Source: Poa pratensis
Lineage: Eukaryota > Streptophyta > Magnoliopsida > Poales > Poaceae
Direction: 5' to 3'
Length of the DNA: 64,000 nucleotides
Assembly (NCBI GenBank): GCA_947311845.1
Contig: CAMZMU010000027.1
Coordinates: 32,999,723 to 33,063,722 of the forward strand
The notes under the pieces were generated by a model. It saw nothing but the letters and a program-made list of their open reading frames with translations, had not been told where the DNA came from and searched no databases. How positions within the stretch are numbered: the first letter of the stretch is position 1; every line of letters starts with the position of its first letter. This document shows, piece after piece, positions 12,156-24,293 of this stretch. Both the position numbers and the translations under genes were made by a program.

Positions 12156-12658
12156 TGTGGAGGTTATGCCGAACGGGTATACCTGCCACGATGGATAAAA
12201 CCTGGCCCACCAAGGAGGCCCATCAGATAAAGCCGGAGGGCTTAATGGAGAAGGCCTCATGGGCTTGGTCGCAAGAAAAAGCCCTGGGCTGGCTTAGTGA
12301 AGTCCAAGACGAAGGCCAGACTACGTTCGCCTTAGGGAGCAAGTTAGGGTTTGTTGCCGTGTTAGTCTAGGACTCATGATCTAGGTCGGTTAAGGCTTTC
12401 CTTGTAGGGGAAGGCTTGGCGCCTTTATAAGCCAGCCTTCCAGCAGCCTTAGGGCACGCATACAACTCATTGTAACCTGTACACATATTCGCCTTGAGTG
12501 AATTATAGCAGCACGTAGGATCTCGCCACCGTCGTGAGATCCGAAGCTGGGTAAATCGTGTGTGCAATCCCGTCACTGGAACCCTCTACGTTCTTCCCCA
12601 CCTCCTCTACGGTACGTATGAATCCATATAGTAGTTCCGCGTTACCAATACCTCGACA
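12156..12658 (+). repeat. 5-prime LTR of Gypsy element 1
   Basis: Begins TGTGGAGGTTATGCCGAACG and ends ACCAATACCTCGACA. A TATA-like cctttataagcc lies at about 12422-12433, the likely promoter. It is followed directly by the primer binding site. Confidence 0.92.
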
Positions 12659-12660
12659 GT

Positions 12661-12678
12661 TGGCGCCCACCGTGGGGC
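12661..12678 (+). other. Primer binding site of Gypsy element 1
   Basis: tggcgcccaccgtggggc starts two bases after the LTR, the usual place for minus-strand priming. It has the TGG start complementary to a tRNA CCA end; I did not assign the tRNA. Confidence 0.7.
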
Positions 12679-12771
12679 CCAAGGCGTCGGGAGTTTTGTT
12701 TCAGGCGGGAGCATTGGGCGAGATCGGCAAACTATGGCAGTTGGTCGCGCCCGCATCATCAACAACTTTGG

Positions 12772-15580
12772 GTGCATCGAAGACGACGGATCCTACGTCC
12801 CAGCAAACGACGCACTCTATCAAGCTTCGTCGTCCCCTTCGGCACCATCAACATCTTCATGGGTTTTACGGCTGAGGCGTATGGATTCCCCAGGGGATCC
12901 GCCGCCTTTTGGCCCACCCACCACCCCATCGATTATGCAATCGAGCAACAATACAGATCGGATCAGGCCTTTGTCTATCGCGATCTGAGTGACTCTGATA
13001 CCCAAAGCGATTCTGACTCCAGCTCTTATGAGCTTATGGAGCCCGCCTCTCGCTTTGTTGGTGTCATTGACACATCTGGCCCTAAGCCGGCCGAATCTGA
13101 CCCTGAGTCGATATTACCTGCCTTACAGACAGGAGCAGACTCAGAAGCCGGATCTGATGGCACCGCTCCAATGGCGGAAGATTCAGATCTCGATGAAATA
13201 AGGAGGAAGACTTTGCAGCACAGGTTGCCGCGCGAGGCTATGGCCATCCGATCCAAACGAAGTCTTAATGACTTTCCCGGCACAGATAGTGGAGGATGGC
13301 GCCGCGGCTAAGCCAGACGAGCTGAAGTTTCCTCTAGCATCAAACACATTGGTGACAAGGCGGAAAAGCCAGAGGATATTGGACCCAAAGGGCCTCCCCG
13401 GCTACGCCTATTGAAGAAGACCTGGAACGGTCAAAGGAGGCACACATGCGCGCGTTGGAGCTTCTCAAAACACCTTTGGGACCAAATCCAACCGCGGCTG
13501 AACTTGAGGAAAGACGGAAAGCGCTCCTAGCTGAGACTGAAGTCAACATCAAGTATAAGTTGTCCCTCCTTAACAAGGAAAAAGAGTTAATCCTAGTTGG
13601 AAAGGCTCTAGAAGAGGAAGAGTATCAGCGTGAGCGCGATGTTGAGAAATTCCGCAAAGTACGAAGTATACGTGACCCTCTTCTGCATCGGGATCTGCAG
13701 GGAAACTTCGAGAAGCCTTCTGCCCAAAAGTCTTTAAAGCCTTGGCAGAAATACCTTTCAGAGTTAACCCTGATGGAGTCATATTCTTCTCCACCCCGGC
13801 CAAAAAATAGAGGCGGCCAGGGAAATCATGGGAGACGAAACAGTCCCAATTGAAGAGCGCCACCATTATTCTAAGATGCTCATCGAAAAGGCGGTAGAGC
13901 AGCAGGCTAAGGCGGACTCAAACTCAAAGCTGGCGGACGACACGCGTCTTTGCAAGACGGCCGTTGCCGGCGGTGGGATCCAGAGGAACCAGCTGGTTCC
14001 AGTAGCCATGGCAATAAGGGTAAGGAACCCAGGAAGGACAAAGTTCCTGACAAGCACAGGGATGAGTCAAAGACTGGGTCCAACCGCCATAGTGACAAAG
14101 GCAAGGACGACCACCGGCAAAAGGATAACACGCGCCATAAGAAGAATGATCCGCCTCGCCGTGAAAGAGATCAAGACAAGGGGAAGGACGCACGGCGTGG
14201 GAGCGACCGGCTTAACATGCCACCTCCGCCCGCACACGGGCAAGAGACGAAGGAAACAGGGGCAACAGAGATCCGCCTCAAAGGCGATCTCGCTCCCGCT
14301 CCCCTCATCGCCAAAGCCGTCAGGAGGAGCCAAGGCGTAGCCAATCCAACAAAGGGTCAGCCAGGGAAAACACTCATATCTCAGACGCCCGCATTCGTCT
14401 CGATGAGATTAAAGCGGCCAAGAGGAGTCTTACCTGGGCCCTGTGTGCTTTGGACCGGCGATTCGCAAGGTGCAACTCCCATCCTCGCTAGGCAATGTCA
14501 AGAAAATTGTGACAAGTACAATGGCATTGACAAACCGGACATATGGCTGCCTGATTATATCCACGCCGTTGGTATTAATGACGGTGATTACAACGCAGCT
14601 GTACGTTTTCTTCCACTCATGTTGGAGGGAACGGCCCGGTTATGGATCGACACTTTGCCAGAAAAGAGTATCCACAATTGGCAAGACATGCAGAAAACAT
14701 TCATGCAACACTTCTCATGCACATACAAACGTCCAAAGGCTTACTCAGATCTACTAAAGTGCGCTCAAGTGGAGGGGAGTCAAGCAGAGCTTTCATAGCT
14801 CGATGGACAGAGACAAAGAATGCATGTGAAGACGTTTCTGAGATCCAGGCCATACATGCTTTTATGAACAGCCTGAAGAAAGGCAACATGATGAGATATA
14901 TGTTAGCCAGCCAAAACATCAAACACCTCGGCGAGCTCTTAGACAGCGCGAACAATTACGCTGCAGCAGAAGACGACGCTCGAGCTGACGACGGCGATCT
15001 GCGCATGGACATAGCTGTTAACCCGGAAAAGCGAAACAACAATCAAAGCCGGAAAAAGAAGGAAGCCAACGATGCGCCAGGACCATCAAAGGAGGTAGCC
15101 TTTGCCAATAAGAAGGGTGGCCAGAGCGGGGCTAGCAGATGGCAGAAGAAGGCGATGACAGTCAAGGGTCAAGACCCATTAAAATCACCTATGACGACAT
15201 CAAAGATGAACCTTGTGCCCATCATAGCAAGCTTGGCAAATGCACCCATACCAACAGGCAGTGCCGCCTTAACGATGATATCAAGAAGGATCCTGACGCT
15301 GGCTTCAAGGCAAAGCAGTTCAAGCGCAAGAACCGTAAAGACAAAAAGAGCAGAAGGACAACGAGGAAAGTGCTTCGGAGCCGGAAGATCAGGAGCCAAA
15401 GCACAAGAGGAGCAACAAGTTTCCAAGGGTCGAAACAAGCCTTGTTACTTTCCTTGCCACTCCTTCGGCCAAAAAGGAAAAGGCAGCCTGGAGGGAACTC
15501 AATGCCACTATGCCAGCGGTTCCCCAGTATCTCAACTGGTCCGAGCATCCCATTACATGGGACCGCAACGATCATCCTGA
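12772..15580 (+). pseudogene. gag region of Gypsy element 1, broken frames
   Basis: Capsid-type protein. Overlapping open stretches at 12772-13311, 13446-13853, 13950-14798 and 14642-15580 lie in different frames. The conserved retrotransposon gag core is at about 14500-14960, with ARLWIDTLPEKSIHNWQDM and, after a frame change near 14770, the continuation AFIARWTETKNACEDVSEIQ. Highly charged Lys/Arg/Asp-rich segments flank the core. I did not identify a clear CCHC knuckle. The number of frames shows the ORF is interrupted several times. Confidence 0.75.
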
Positions 15581-16235
15581 TCATATTCCACAGAACCCAG
15601 GGAATTACGCGCTCGTTGTAAACCCAATTGTGCAGCAATGCAGGCTTTCTAAGGTGCTTATGGATGGAGGGAGTAGCATCAACATCCTCTATCTTGAAAC
15701 CTTAAAGCGCATGCGCCTTTCTGAGACACAGCTAAAACATAGCACAGTCAAGTTTCACGGCATAGTGCCAGGCAGGCAGGCCAGTTCTATGGGAACAATC
15801 GTCTTAGACGTCACCTTTGGTGACGAAACAAACTATAGGACTGAGGAAGTTGCCTTTGAGGTGGTGGAATTCAAAAGTGCGTATCACGCAATCTTTGGCC
15901 GCCCAGCCTTTGCCAAATTCATGGCACGCCCGTGTTACATCTACAGCAAGCTCAAAATACCTGGACCAAACGGCGTCATCACGGTCAATGGCGACTTCAA
16001 GAAGGCGAAGGAATGCGAAGCAGGAAACGCCGTCTTAGCAGAAGCAGTCATCAGCAAGGAAGAGCTGGAGCAGTACAAGAAAGAAGTTAACACCAATGAA
16101 ATGCCGGATGGTAAGAAGCCTCCTTGCGCCTCGGATGTCACTTTCAAGGCCAGCTCAAACTCGAAGAAGATCGTGCTGGACAACGCCGATGCAAGCAAGA
16201 CGACGAACATAGGCGCGGACCTCAGTGACGCATAG
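15510..16235 (+). CDS. Aspartic protease domain of Gypsy element 1, ending at TAG
   Basis: Retropepsin-like segment that would cleave the polyprotein. The active-site motif is LMDGGSSINILY at about residue 50, a plant Gypsy variant of DTGA/DSGA, followed by the flap region and the IFGRPAFAKFMA motif. The frame stays open for 241 codons and stops at TAG (16233-16235). The frame continues without a break into the reverse-transcriptase segment, and the flanking residues (LSDA, then EGALVKFL) match the region between protease and RT in related elements. The stop therefore replaces one sense codon in a polyprotein. Confidence 0.8.
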   Translation: MPAVPQYLNWSEHPITWDRNDHPDHIPQNPGNYALVVNPIVQQCRLSKVLMDGGSSINILYLETLKRMRLSETQLKHSTVKFHGIVPGRQASSMGTIVLDVTFGDETNYRTEEVAFEVVEFKSAYHAIFGRPAFAKFMARPCYIYSKLKIPGPNGVITVNGDFKKAKECEAGNAVLAEAVISKEELEQYKKEVNTNEMPDGKKPPCASDVTFKASSNSKKIVLDNADASKTTNIGADLSDA

Positions 16236-16298
16236 GAAGGCGCGCTCGTCAAGTTCCTCCGTGAGCAACGGGATATTTTTGCATGGTCACCATCAGAC

Positions 16299-17476
16299 AT
16301 GCCAGGAGTACCCCGGGAACTTGCCGAGCACAGCCTTAATGTCGCCAAAGGTGCCAAGCCAGTAAAACAAGGTCTTCGTCGCTTCGGTCCAGAGAAGAAG
16401 AAAGCAATAGGAAAAGAGGTAGCTCGGCTTAGTGCCGCTAATTTCATTAGAGAGGTTATCCACACAGATTGGCTAGCAAATCCTGTATTAGTACCTAAGA
16501 AGGACGTGAAAGACTTGCGCATGTGCATAGATTTCACCGGCTTAAACAAAGCCTGTCCTAAAGACCCCTTCGCATTGCCGCGAATTGATCAGGTCGTAGA
16601 TGCTGTATCAGGTTCTGAATTACTATGCTTTTTGGACGCTTACTCTGGCTACCACCAAATTAAGATGAAGGAGTCTGACCAAATTAAGACTTCCTTCATC
16701 ACACCTTTCGGAACGTTTTGCTACATAACTATGCCTTTCGGGCTTAAAAACGCTGGCTCAACGTACCAACGGTGCATACAACGTTGCCTACACGATCAAA
16801 TAGGCCGCAATGTTCACGCTTATGTCGATGACATTGCCGTTATGTCGCGAAAACGCGGCGATCTCATCGTTGACCTTCAAGAAACCTTTGATAACTTAAG
16901 AAAATATAACATGAAGCTAAATCCGGGAAAATGCTTTTTTGGCGTCCCAGCAGGAAAACTTTTAGGCTTCATTGTTTCAGAAAGAGGTCTTGAGGTTAAC
17001 CCAGAAAAGATTCGAGCTATCATGGACATCAAAAAGCCTACTTGTCTTAAAGATGTCAAAGGCTCACAGGATCTGCAGCAGCTGTAAGCCGATTTATTAG
17101 TAGGCTTGGGGATAAAGCTTTACCCCTATACAGGTTGTTGAAGAAAACTAAGACGTTCGTCTGGACTGAAGAGGCAGATGCAGCCTTAGCACAGTTAAAA
17201 GACGCCTTAGTTTCAGCACCAATATTAGCGTCTCCTCTACCACAAGAGCCGATGCTACTTTACATGGCGGCTACCAACCTAGTTATTAGTGCAGTGGTTG
17301 TTGTTGAACGAAAGGAAGAGGAAAGGAGCTACCGGAACAAAGGCCGGTATATTATATCAGCGAAGTCTTCTCCGAATCCAAACAACGATACCCTCACTAT
17401 CAGAAGCTGGCTTATGGAGTTTTCTTCGCAGCCAGAAAATTACGCCATTATTTCCAAGAGCACCCAATCACGGTAG
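16299..17476 (+). pseudogene. Reverse transcriptase region of Gypsy element 1
   Basis: RNA-directed DNA polymerase. Motifs in order: VLVPKKDVKDLRMCIDF, LNKACPKDPFALPRID, LCFLDAYSGYHQIKM, MPFGLKNAGSTYQR and the catalytic AYVDDIAV at about 16817-16840. The first segment is open from 16236 (just after the TAG) and ends at 17087 after a frame change near 17057, where one C of a CC pair seems missing; the thumb and connection part goes on at 17090-17476 (ISRLGDKALPLYRLL). The catalytic Asp pair is intact. Confidence 0.85.
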
Positions 17477-17490
17477 TCAGTAAGGCGCCA

Positions 17491-18197
17491 TTGGGTGACA
17501 TTATAAACAACACTGATGCCACTGGACGTGTGGCTAAGTGGGGAATTGAATTGGCAGCCTTCGATATCCAGTACAAGCCACGTACAGCCATCAAATCCCA
17601 GTCTTTAGCTGATTTCATCGCAGACTGGACGGAAGCAATGGATGAACTTCCCCTCCCTGACGAAGAATATTGGGTTATGCACTTTGACGGCTCCAAAATG
17701 TTGCAGGGATCGGGAGCTGGCGTGGTACTGAAGAACCCTAAAGGAGACAAGATGTGCTATGTCTTGCAGATACACTTCAATGCCACTAATAATGTTGCAG
17801 AATACGAGGCTCTGTTGCATGGATTGCACGTCGCAAAGGATTTGGGCATTAGCCGTCTTTTGTGCTATGGCGATTCAGACCTCGTTGTTCAACAGTTAGA
17901 AGGGGCATGGGACGCGAAAGCCCTACAATGGCTGAATACCGACGCACGGTAGACGAGTTTGGTCGGTGTTTTATCGGCTTAGAAGTCAAGCATATCAAAA
18001 GGGAGGAAAATGAAGCAGCGGACGCCTTAGCCAGAATGGGCTCGAAAAGATCGAAGGTGCCCTCCGATATATTTTTGGAGCACCTGTACGTGCCGTCTAT
18101 TAAAGGCGGAGATGAGGATGACCCCATGGCTTCGCAGTCTGTTTCCGTCATGCTGGTAACCAGATTGGACACAGCCCTACATAAATTTCCTCCTTAA
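17491..18197 (+). pseudogene. RNase H region of Gypsy element 1
   Basis: RNase H domain that removes the RNA strand of the hybrid. It reads WVMHFDGSKMLQGSGAGVVL, then ATNNVAEYEALLHGL and LCYGDSDLVVQQLEG, giving the D-E-D metal ligands. After a frame change near 17917 (an A-run one base short) it continues as LEVKHIKREENEAADALARM, which supplies the last Asp. Confidence 0.8.
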
Positions 18198-18237
18198 CAA
18201 GGAAGAGCCAGAGGATGAAGTCTTAAGGCGGCAAGTT

Positions 18238-19445
18238 GTGCGCAGAGCTAAGGCATACACAATAATAAATGGAGAGCTATACAAGCGGAGTACCACAGGT
18301 GTATATCAACGATGCGTTTCGCCGGAAGAAGGACAGGAGATACTAGAAGAGATCCATGGTGGATGTTGTGGTCATCATGCCTCTGCCCGAGCAATTGTCG
18401 CCAAAGCTTTTAGACATGGATTCTACTGGCTCACAGCAAAGCAAGACGCAGAAGAACTCGTCAAGAAATGCGTTGGATGCCAAAAGTATGCAAGACAGCC
18501 AAAGATGCCAGCCCAGGAGTTGCGCACCATTCCAATCACGTGGCCATTTGCGGTCTGGGGACTGGACATGGTAGGTCCATTCAGGACTGCGCGAGGCGGC
18601 GTCAAACATCTCTTAGTTGCGGTGGATAAATACACCAAGTGGGTTGAAGCTAAGCCCATAAAAAAGCTTGATGGGGCAACAGCCAAGAAGTTCGTCATTG
18701 AGGTTATAACGAGATTTGGCGTCCCCACAGTATCATTACGGACAATGGGACAAACTTCGCCGTAGGAGAACTGGCAAAGTACTGTGGTGAAGTTGGTATT
18801 CGTTGGACTTAGCATCTGTGGCTCATCCACAATCGAATGGCCAAGTTGAGCGAACCAACAGTATAATTCTACAGGGAATAAAGCCAAGATTAGAGGTGCC
18901 TTTGCATAGAGCAGCTGGAGCATGGGTAGAAGAATTACCTGCTGTCTTATGGAGCATACGCACAACTCCAAGCAGCAACAGGCTATACCCCTTTCTTTCT
19001 CATATATGGCGCTGAAGCGGTACTCCCAACAGATGTCCTGCACGACACACCTCGTGTAACAGCCTACGTCGAAGCAGACGCAGAAGAAGCCCGACAGGAC
19101 GGCTTAGACCTTCTCGAAGAAGAGCGTGAGATAGCGCTTCAGCGCTCCGCCATTTATCAGCAGAACATGCGGCGTTACCACAGTCGCAAGGTAAGACGGA
19201 GATCGTTTCGGAAGGCGATTTGGTGCTTCGCCTTGTTCAGCAAAAGGAGCACAAACTATCTCCCATATGGGAAGGACCCTTCGTTATCAGCAAAGCGCTT
19301 AAGAACGGGGCATATTATCTTGTGGACCTCCGTGATATCAAGAGAAGAAGAAAAGAGGCCGCAAAAGGAAAAGGAACGAAGAAGCAGTGCTCAAGAGACG
19401 AAACGTCCTTGGAACATTGAGCAGCTACGTCCTTTTTACACTTAG
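18238..19445 (+). pseudogene. Integrase region of Gypsy element 1
   Basis: Integrase with an HHCC zinc finger (GCCGHHASARAIV ... CVGCQKYA) and the core start PFAVWGLDMVGPF with the first catalytic Asp. The frame changes at about 18723-18726, a C-run one base short, just before the second Asp. Later parts are at 18803-19015 (AHPQSNGQVERTN, with the catalytic Glu) and 19167-19445, the C-terminal region with LSPIWEGPFVISKALKNGAY. Confidence 0.8.
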
Positions 19446-19959
19446 CAATTCTATTGTAATCACACCATATATGATTATGAAATAAAAGTCTTTGGTTCCC
19501 TCAATTATTTTTATGCATGAGTTCTCGCCGTCTTTTATTTCCATTTGATCATATATTTCGATAAAAATATCAATGTTAACCCGAATTGGCTCCGTGCTTG
19601 TGGTTACTCACATGATGCTTTTGCCTTAAGGCCTTACAAAAATTAAAATTGCATCCGTCTAAGAGTATTTATCTGATCGCGTATATGCTGGCTTGTCTTA
19701 GTAGATGCTTTACGCACCAAAAGCCGGCGCCGTTTCTGTGTTTAAACAGTTTGGTTACTAACCCTGTTGCCAGCGAAGTGTTCCGTGCCTTAGGTTCTGC
19801 CAGCATACGAAAAGGCTAAAGCATATAAGCCAGAAAACTTAAAGACGGATAAGGAGCATAGTTTGCAAGCCTTTAAAAATAAGTGCATGCGTCGCAAAAC
19901 AAACATGTTCAACAGATAAAAGGCTCCTGCCATTACAAAACATAATTAACAAGTCTTTT
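19446..19959. other. Spacer between pol and antisense ORF region of Gypsy element 1
   Basis: About 0.5 kb, AT-richer than the flanks, with no ORF. A plausible polyadenylation and spacer zone between the sense pol and the antisense unit. Confidence 0.5.
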
Positions 19960-20071
19960 GTGCCATTTTCATGACACGCTTAATGCAAAGTTTTTCCTGC
20001 ATCTTATGCAGGGGACTGAGGAGGCGAAGACGCAGGGGACTTGGATGGATCCAGCGTAGCTTCAGACTCGC

Positions 20072-20108
20072 CTTCTTCTTCTTCTTCTTCTTCTTCTTCT
20101 TCTTCTTC
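20072..20108. repeat. (CTT)n microsatellite
   Basis: About twelve CTT units. Read on the minus strand they encode a run of Lys in the C-terminal part of the antisense ORF. Such arrays are unstable in length. Confidence 0.9.
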
Positions 20109-20707
20109 ATTTCGTCTTCTGACTCGTCGCCATTACCAGTTGTGGATGGCTCGGCTTCGTCATCAGACACGTTGTCAGGACGGGGAGGCACAGCCTCTTG
20201 GAGAAGAAGATAGACAAGTCTACCATTTTAGCAACGGCTGAGGCAAAGCCAGAGACAGAGGCATAGACCTTTTCTTTGACGAGCTTGTTGCCGTCCCTGT
20301 CCTTGGCTGGAAACACTTGATAACGCGCCACATGTTGACCTCGGGGTAGTGGCCGCGAACAAGTCCTAGAGCAAGTTTTGCTCCGCCTCTAGCTGCTGAG
20401 CGAAGACGCTGCATCACCTCTGGGACGCAGTTCTGAAGATGTGGCAGCAGGTTGCTGGTGTTTGTCACTTGGGGCAGTTGTTTTGGGAAGATGTTGGCGA
20501 CAACGTCTCTTCCCGCAGTGTACACCCCTGACACAATTTCGCCGCACTCCAAGATTAGCTCCAGACGCGTCTCAGAGGTAAGCCTTTCCCCAAACCCAGC
20601 TGGAACTGTGGAGAGGGGGAACGGAATAGGTATAAGGCGTAATGAACTGTTGAAATAAAGGCGAGAAGTGAAAGAAAGGAGAGAAGCTTACTTAGAAGTT
20701 TCTCGTC

Positions 20708-21213
20708 TGTCGAGGTATTGGTAACGCGGAACTACTATATGGATTCATACGTACCATAGAGGAGGTGGGAAAAAACGTAGAGGGTTCCAGTGACGGGATT
20801 GCACACATGATCTTACCCAGCTTCGGATCTCGCCATCGTCGTGAGATCCTACGTACTGCTATAATTCACTCAAGGAGAATATGTGTACAGGTTACAATGA
20901 GATTGTATGCGTGCCCTAAGGCTACTGGAAGGCTGGCTTATAAAGGCGCCAAGCCTTCCCCTACAAGGAAAGCCTTAACCGACCTAGATCACGAGTCCTA
21001 GACTAACACGGTAACAAACCCTAACTTGCTCCCTAAGGCGAACGCAGCTAGGCCTTCGTCTTGGACTTCACTAAGCCAGCCCAGAGCTTATCCTTTCGCC
21101 TAAGCCCATGAGGCCTTCTCCATTAAGCCCTCCGGCTTTATCTGATGGGCCTCCTTGGTGGGCTAGGTTTTTATCCACCGTGGCAGGTATACCCGTTCGG
21201 CATAACCTCCACA
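20708..21213 (-). mobile_element. Solo LTR of the same Gypsy family, inverted
   Basis: A full-length LTR of 506 bp in reverse orientation, from TGTCGAGGTATTGGTAACGC to CGGCATAACCTCCACA, matching the LTRs at 12156 and 24294. It has its own 5 bp target duplication tcgtc (20703-20707 and 21214-21218). This marks an independent insertion into the antisense ORF region followed by LTR-LTR recombination. Confidence 0.92.
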
Positions 21214-24200
21214 TCGTCAATGGCGGTGCTCTCGTCAGCTCGGCGTTCAAGTCGACCTTGTAAGCTTTGGATTAAGAGCCCATCCTTTTCAACCTTTCAC
21301 TGCAGATTCAGAAGTTCTTTCTTCAGTTTGTCTTGCTCTGCAGTGGTGCTATCTTGGATGGCTTTAAGATTGGCCTCGGCCGTCTTTCGGTTCTCCTCCA
21401 GCTGCTTAAACAAGGCGGCATTTTCCCGCCTCACAATTTCTATATCGCCAGTCTCGCGGACAATCTGTTTCGCTTTCGCCACAACGGCTGTGCAAACGCA
21501 CATTGCATGTGTTGAGCATGTTATGCCTTCAACGAATTAAACTCACAGCGCATGTGAAAGAACACCATTTACCTTCGTTCGCCTTATTTTCGGCGACGGT
21601 TTGCTTGAGCACCTGCCTTTGGTTGCTCAGTGCGTACCATAGATCGCATGTAAGCTGCTCGCTGCTCTGCTAGGGCAAGGGCAGTGGTCAGTAACAAAGG
21701 TAAATATAATAAGATATAGCTACAAGGTGCTTGGGGACTGGGAGTCTTTATACACATGAAGGAAAGGCCATTACGTCGGCTTAGTCAAAACTCAACGTAA
21801 CGCCCGGGGACTAGGGAATGTACATAAAGACGGAATATTTACCTGCATCATGGCCTTCAAGGCTTTGTAGCTCTTCTTCATTGTGACGTACATCTCGTCA
21901 CAATTGTCTTCCAGATTCAAGATGGTCAATGTCTGACCAACTGGCCTTAGCTTCGGAGGCGGCTCATTGCGCTCCTTCTCATCGGCAAGCATGGCGGCGA
22001 TGTTGGGTAAGATATACCCCTCGTTGTCAAAGAGCTCTTCCTTCAACTTGTTGCGGATAGCCTCCCGAGTAATGGGCTCGTGTGGCTCTTCTGACTGAAT
22101 TACTGCCACCTTCCCAGCAGCAGCAGCTCTGGCCAACTTTTCAGTTTCCGTCTTCTCAAGTAAGACGGGCGGGTCTAGATCCGTATGTTGATCTTCAGAT
22201 GGGCCTGGGGCTGTCTCTTGCTGAATGGAGGGGGTGGGGGGAGCGACAGCCGGAGAAGGGTTAACTTTCTTTTGCTTGGAAGAATATACTTTCTTCTTGA
22301 GAGGCGCAGTTGGCTTGATCCTGCGAATCATATACAAAATAAGAGAACATTTATGGACATTGTTCGCCTTACTACAGAAATTGAGATTCGGCTTACTTCT
22401 GCACTGGAGCATTGAAGGCCGCATCCTCATCGTCTTCAATGTCGAGCACTTCGGCATTAACAGGAATGGCTTTGTCACGCTTCCGCTTTTCTGCTGCTGA
22501 AGTTGCTGAAGAAGCCCCTGAAGCCTTTCGTTTCCGAGTCTTTTGGGCTCGGGTGCCGCTTCAGGTACGTAAAACAAAGGAGCCAGCAGATTATCTGGCA
22601 AAAGGGCAAACTAAAAACAAAAGTAGTGTTAGTAAGGCAAACATCATGGAAGTATAGTAATACAAAGAGTGACGGTAAATGCCTTACCGTGGGAGCCGGG
22701 TTAACGGCTGTGTACATAGGACGCTGCTCTGTGAGCTGGATCATTTCCTTGGCAATCCTCTTGAAGCGATACATAAGGGCATCGTGCGTGAGGTCGCTCT
22801 CACTAACACGGAGAGGATCCTTCTTCTGGTCCGTGTAGTGGCATAAGAGGCCCTTGCGATCCTTTAAAGGCTGGATTCGCCTTGACAACCAACATAAGAT
22901 GGTATCTGTGCCCTGAGTTTGGGCACAGCAGTCTTTGTCAAGTATTCAATCCGCCTTTGCATGCGACGGAGGTTGTCAGGGAGGACCTTCATTGGTTTCT
23001 CGCCCCAAGAAAGGCAGGGCTCCGCAGGCAAAGGAGAAAAGCAAGGAAGTCCTATGTCTTTGCCTGCGGGCGTCATGTCTTTGCAGTAGAAAAAGGAGTT
23101 GTTCTAGCCTTTAATGGAGTCTATTTTTGGCGCCTTAGGATACCAGTCTCTACCTTTACGAAGGTTGATGCTAACTGTTCCTAAGGAAAGCAATTCTTCC
23201 TTCTCTGTTTGGCGTTTGCAAGTAAAGCAGTACTTGAAGAAGTCTAAGCTAGGTTCTATGCCTAAATATCCTTCGAATAAGGCCATAAAACCAGCTATGT
23301 ACAAGATGCTATTGGGGCCTACGCTATGAGGCTGAAGGCCATAGTAATCAAGGACGGATTGGAAGAAAGGATGCGGTGGTAGAGACAAACCGCGGAGGAG
23401 ATGTGAGACAAGGAGCACTCGTTCATCGCCGGCGGGATCTGGAGTGGGGTGGCCGTACGTCGACCGCCAGTGGCAGTCCTCCTTTGATGGGAGAATGCCC
23501 TCCTTTTGCAACTTCATGAGGTCTGCTTCGGTGATGGTGGAGGCAGCCCAGTTGCGGGATGATGCCTCCTCTCCCTCCTCCTCTGCCTTCGCCGCGTCGC
23601 CCTCGTTGGAGGGCTGGGCGTTTTTCTCCGCTTCGGCGGAGACGGTCGTGGGGCTTGTTACCGTTGCCGCGCGAGAAGTGGATGCATCCCCGGCGCCCGA
23701 GCCCCTCGCGGCCAAATCTTGTCCCGCCGTCGCTGACGACGCCGCCGCCGCTGCCGCTTCCGCGGTCGCATCGGAGCTTTCCATGGATGGGTGTGCAAGT
23801 GGTGGTGGTGGAGTTCGCCGGAGTTTGGATGGGTACGGGCGCGAGGAGGAAGATGAACAGGGAAATGGATCGGATGGAGTAATGGAGAAAATGCGTTCCC
23901 TTATATGGGGGGTGCGCGATTAGTGCGGTGGAACAACGCCCGCGCGATTTTCGCCACGCGTCCCGCAACGGTCAGGTAGTGGGTATCTTCTCCCTGACGC
24001 CTCGGGGATCGTGTGCGGAAAAATAGCCGTGTTGGCGTCACAACGTCTCTTTGCTTGTCCAAACTGTTGTGGACTGGGCTTTGACTACGATGACGTCATG
24101 ACAAGACTCGACACTGACGGAATCTTTCTGACAGATTGTACAAAATACATGAGAGTTCGGCTAAATCCTTAAGGCAGACTGAACGTCTCATTTTGGAATG

Positions 24201-24279
24201 CTCCAAACTCTTCTGTCCGCCTTTTAAGTAAAGGCAAAAGCCCGTGTCTTCCAAAGACGGAAAACGAAGAACTTAAACC

Positions 24280-24293
24280 TTTCCGGGGACTAC
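24280..24293 (+). other. Polypurine tract of Gypsy element 1
   Basis: ttccggggactac directly precedes the 3-prime LTR at 24294, the position where plus-strand priming occurs. The purine stretch is short. Confidence 0.55.

Larger units (their letters stand above)
19946..23784 (-). pseudogene. Antisense ORF region of Gypsy element 1 (Transposase_28-like)
   Basis: Open segments on the opposite strand to gag-pol. The first is intact, 23784-23104 (226 residues): an Ala-rich N-terminus MESSDATAEAAAAAASS, then the conserved block HPTPDPAGDERVLLVSHLLR, LPPHPFFQSVLDYYGL, NSILYIAGFMALFEGYLGIE and LDFFKYCFTCK, typical of the putative gypsy-type transposon domain (PF04195). Further segments follow at 23076-22864, 22888-22475 and 22601-21792, a coiled-coil-like part at 21503-21297 (ENAALFKQLEENRKTAEANL), and C-terminal pieces at 20552-20220 and 20191-19946. 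The gaps could be introns or breaks; a solo LTR interrupts the unit at 20708-21213. Function of this protein is unknown in the literature as I recall it. Confidence 0.75.

Noticed and set aside
19946..20191. Independent Lys-rich gene on the minus strand
   Set aside because: The Lys run is a CTT microsatellite and the ORF lies in the antisense region of Gypsy element 1.
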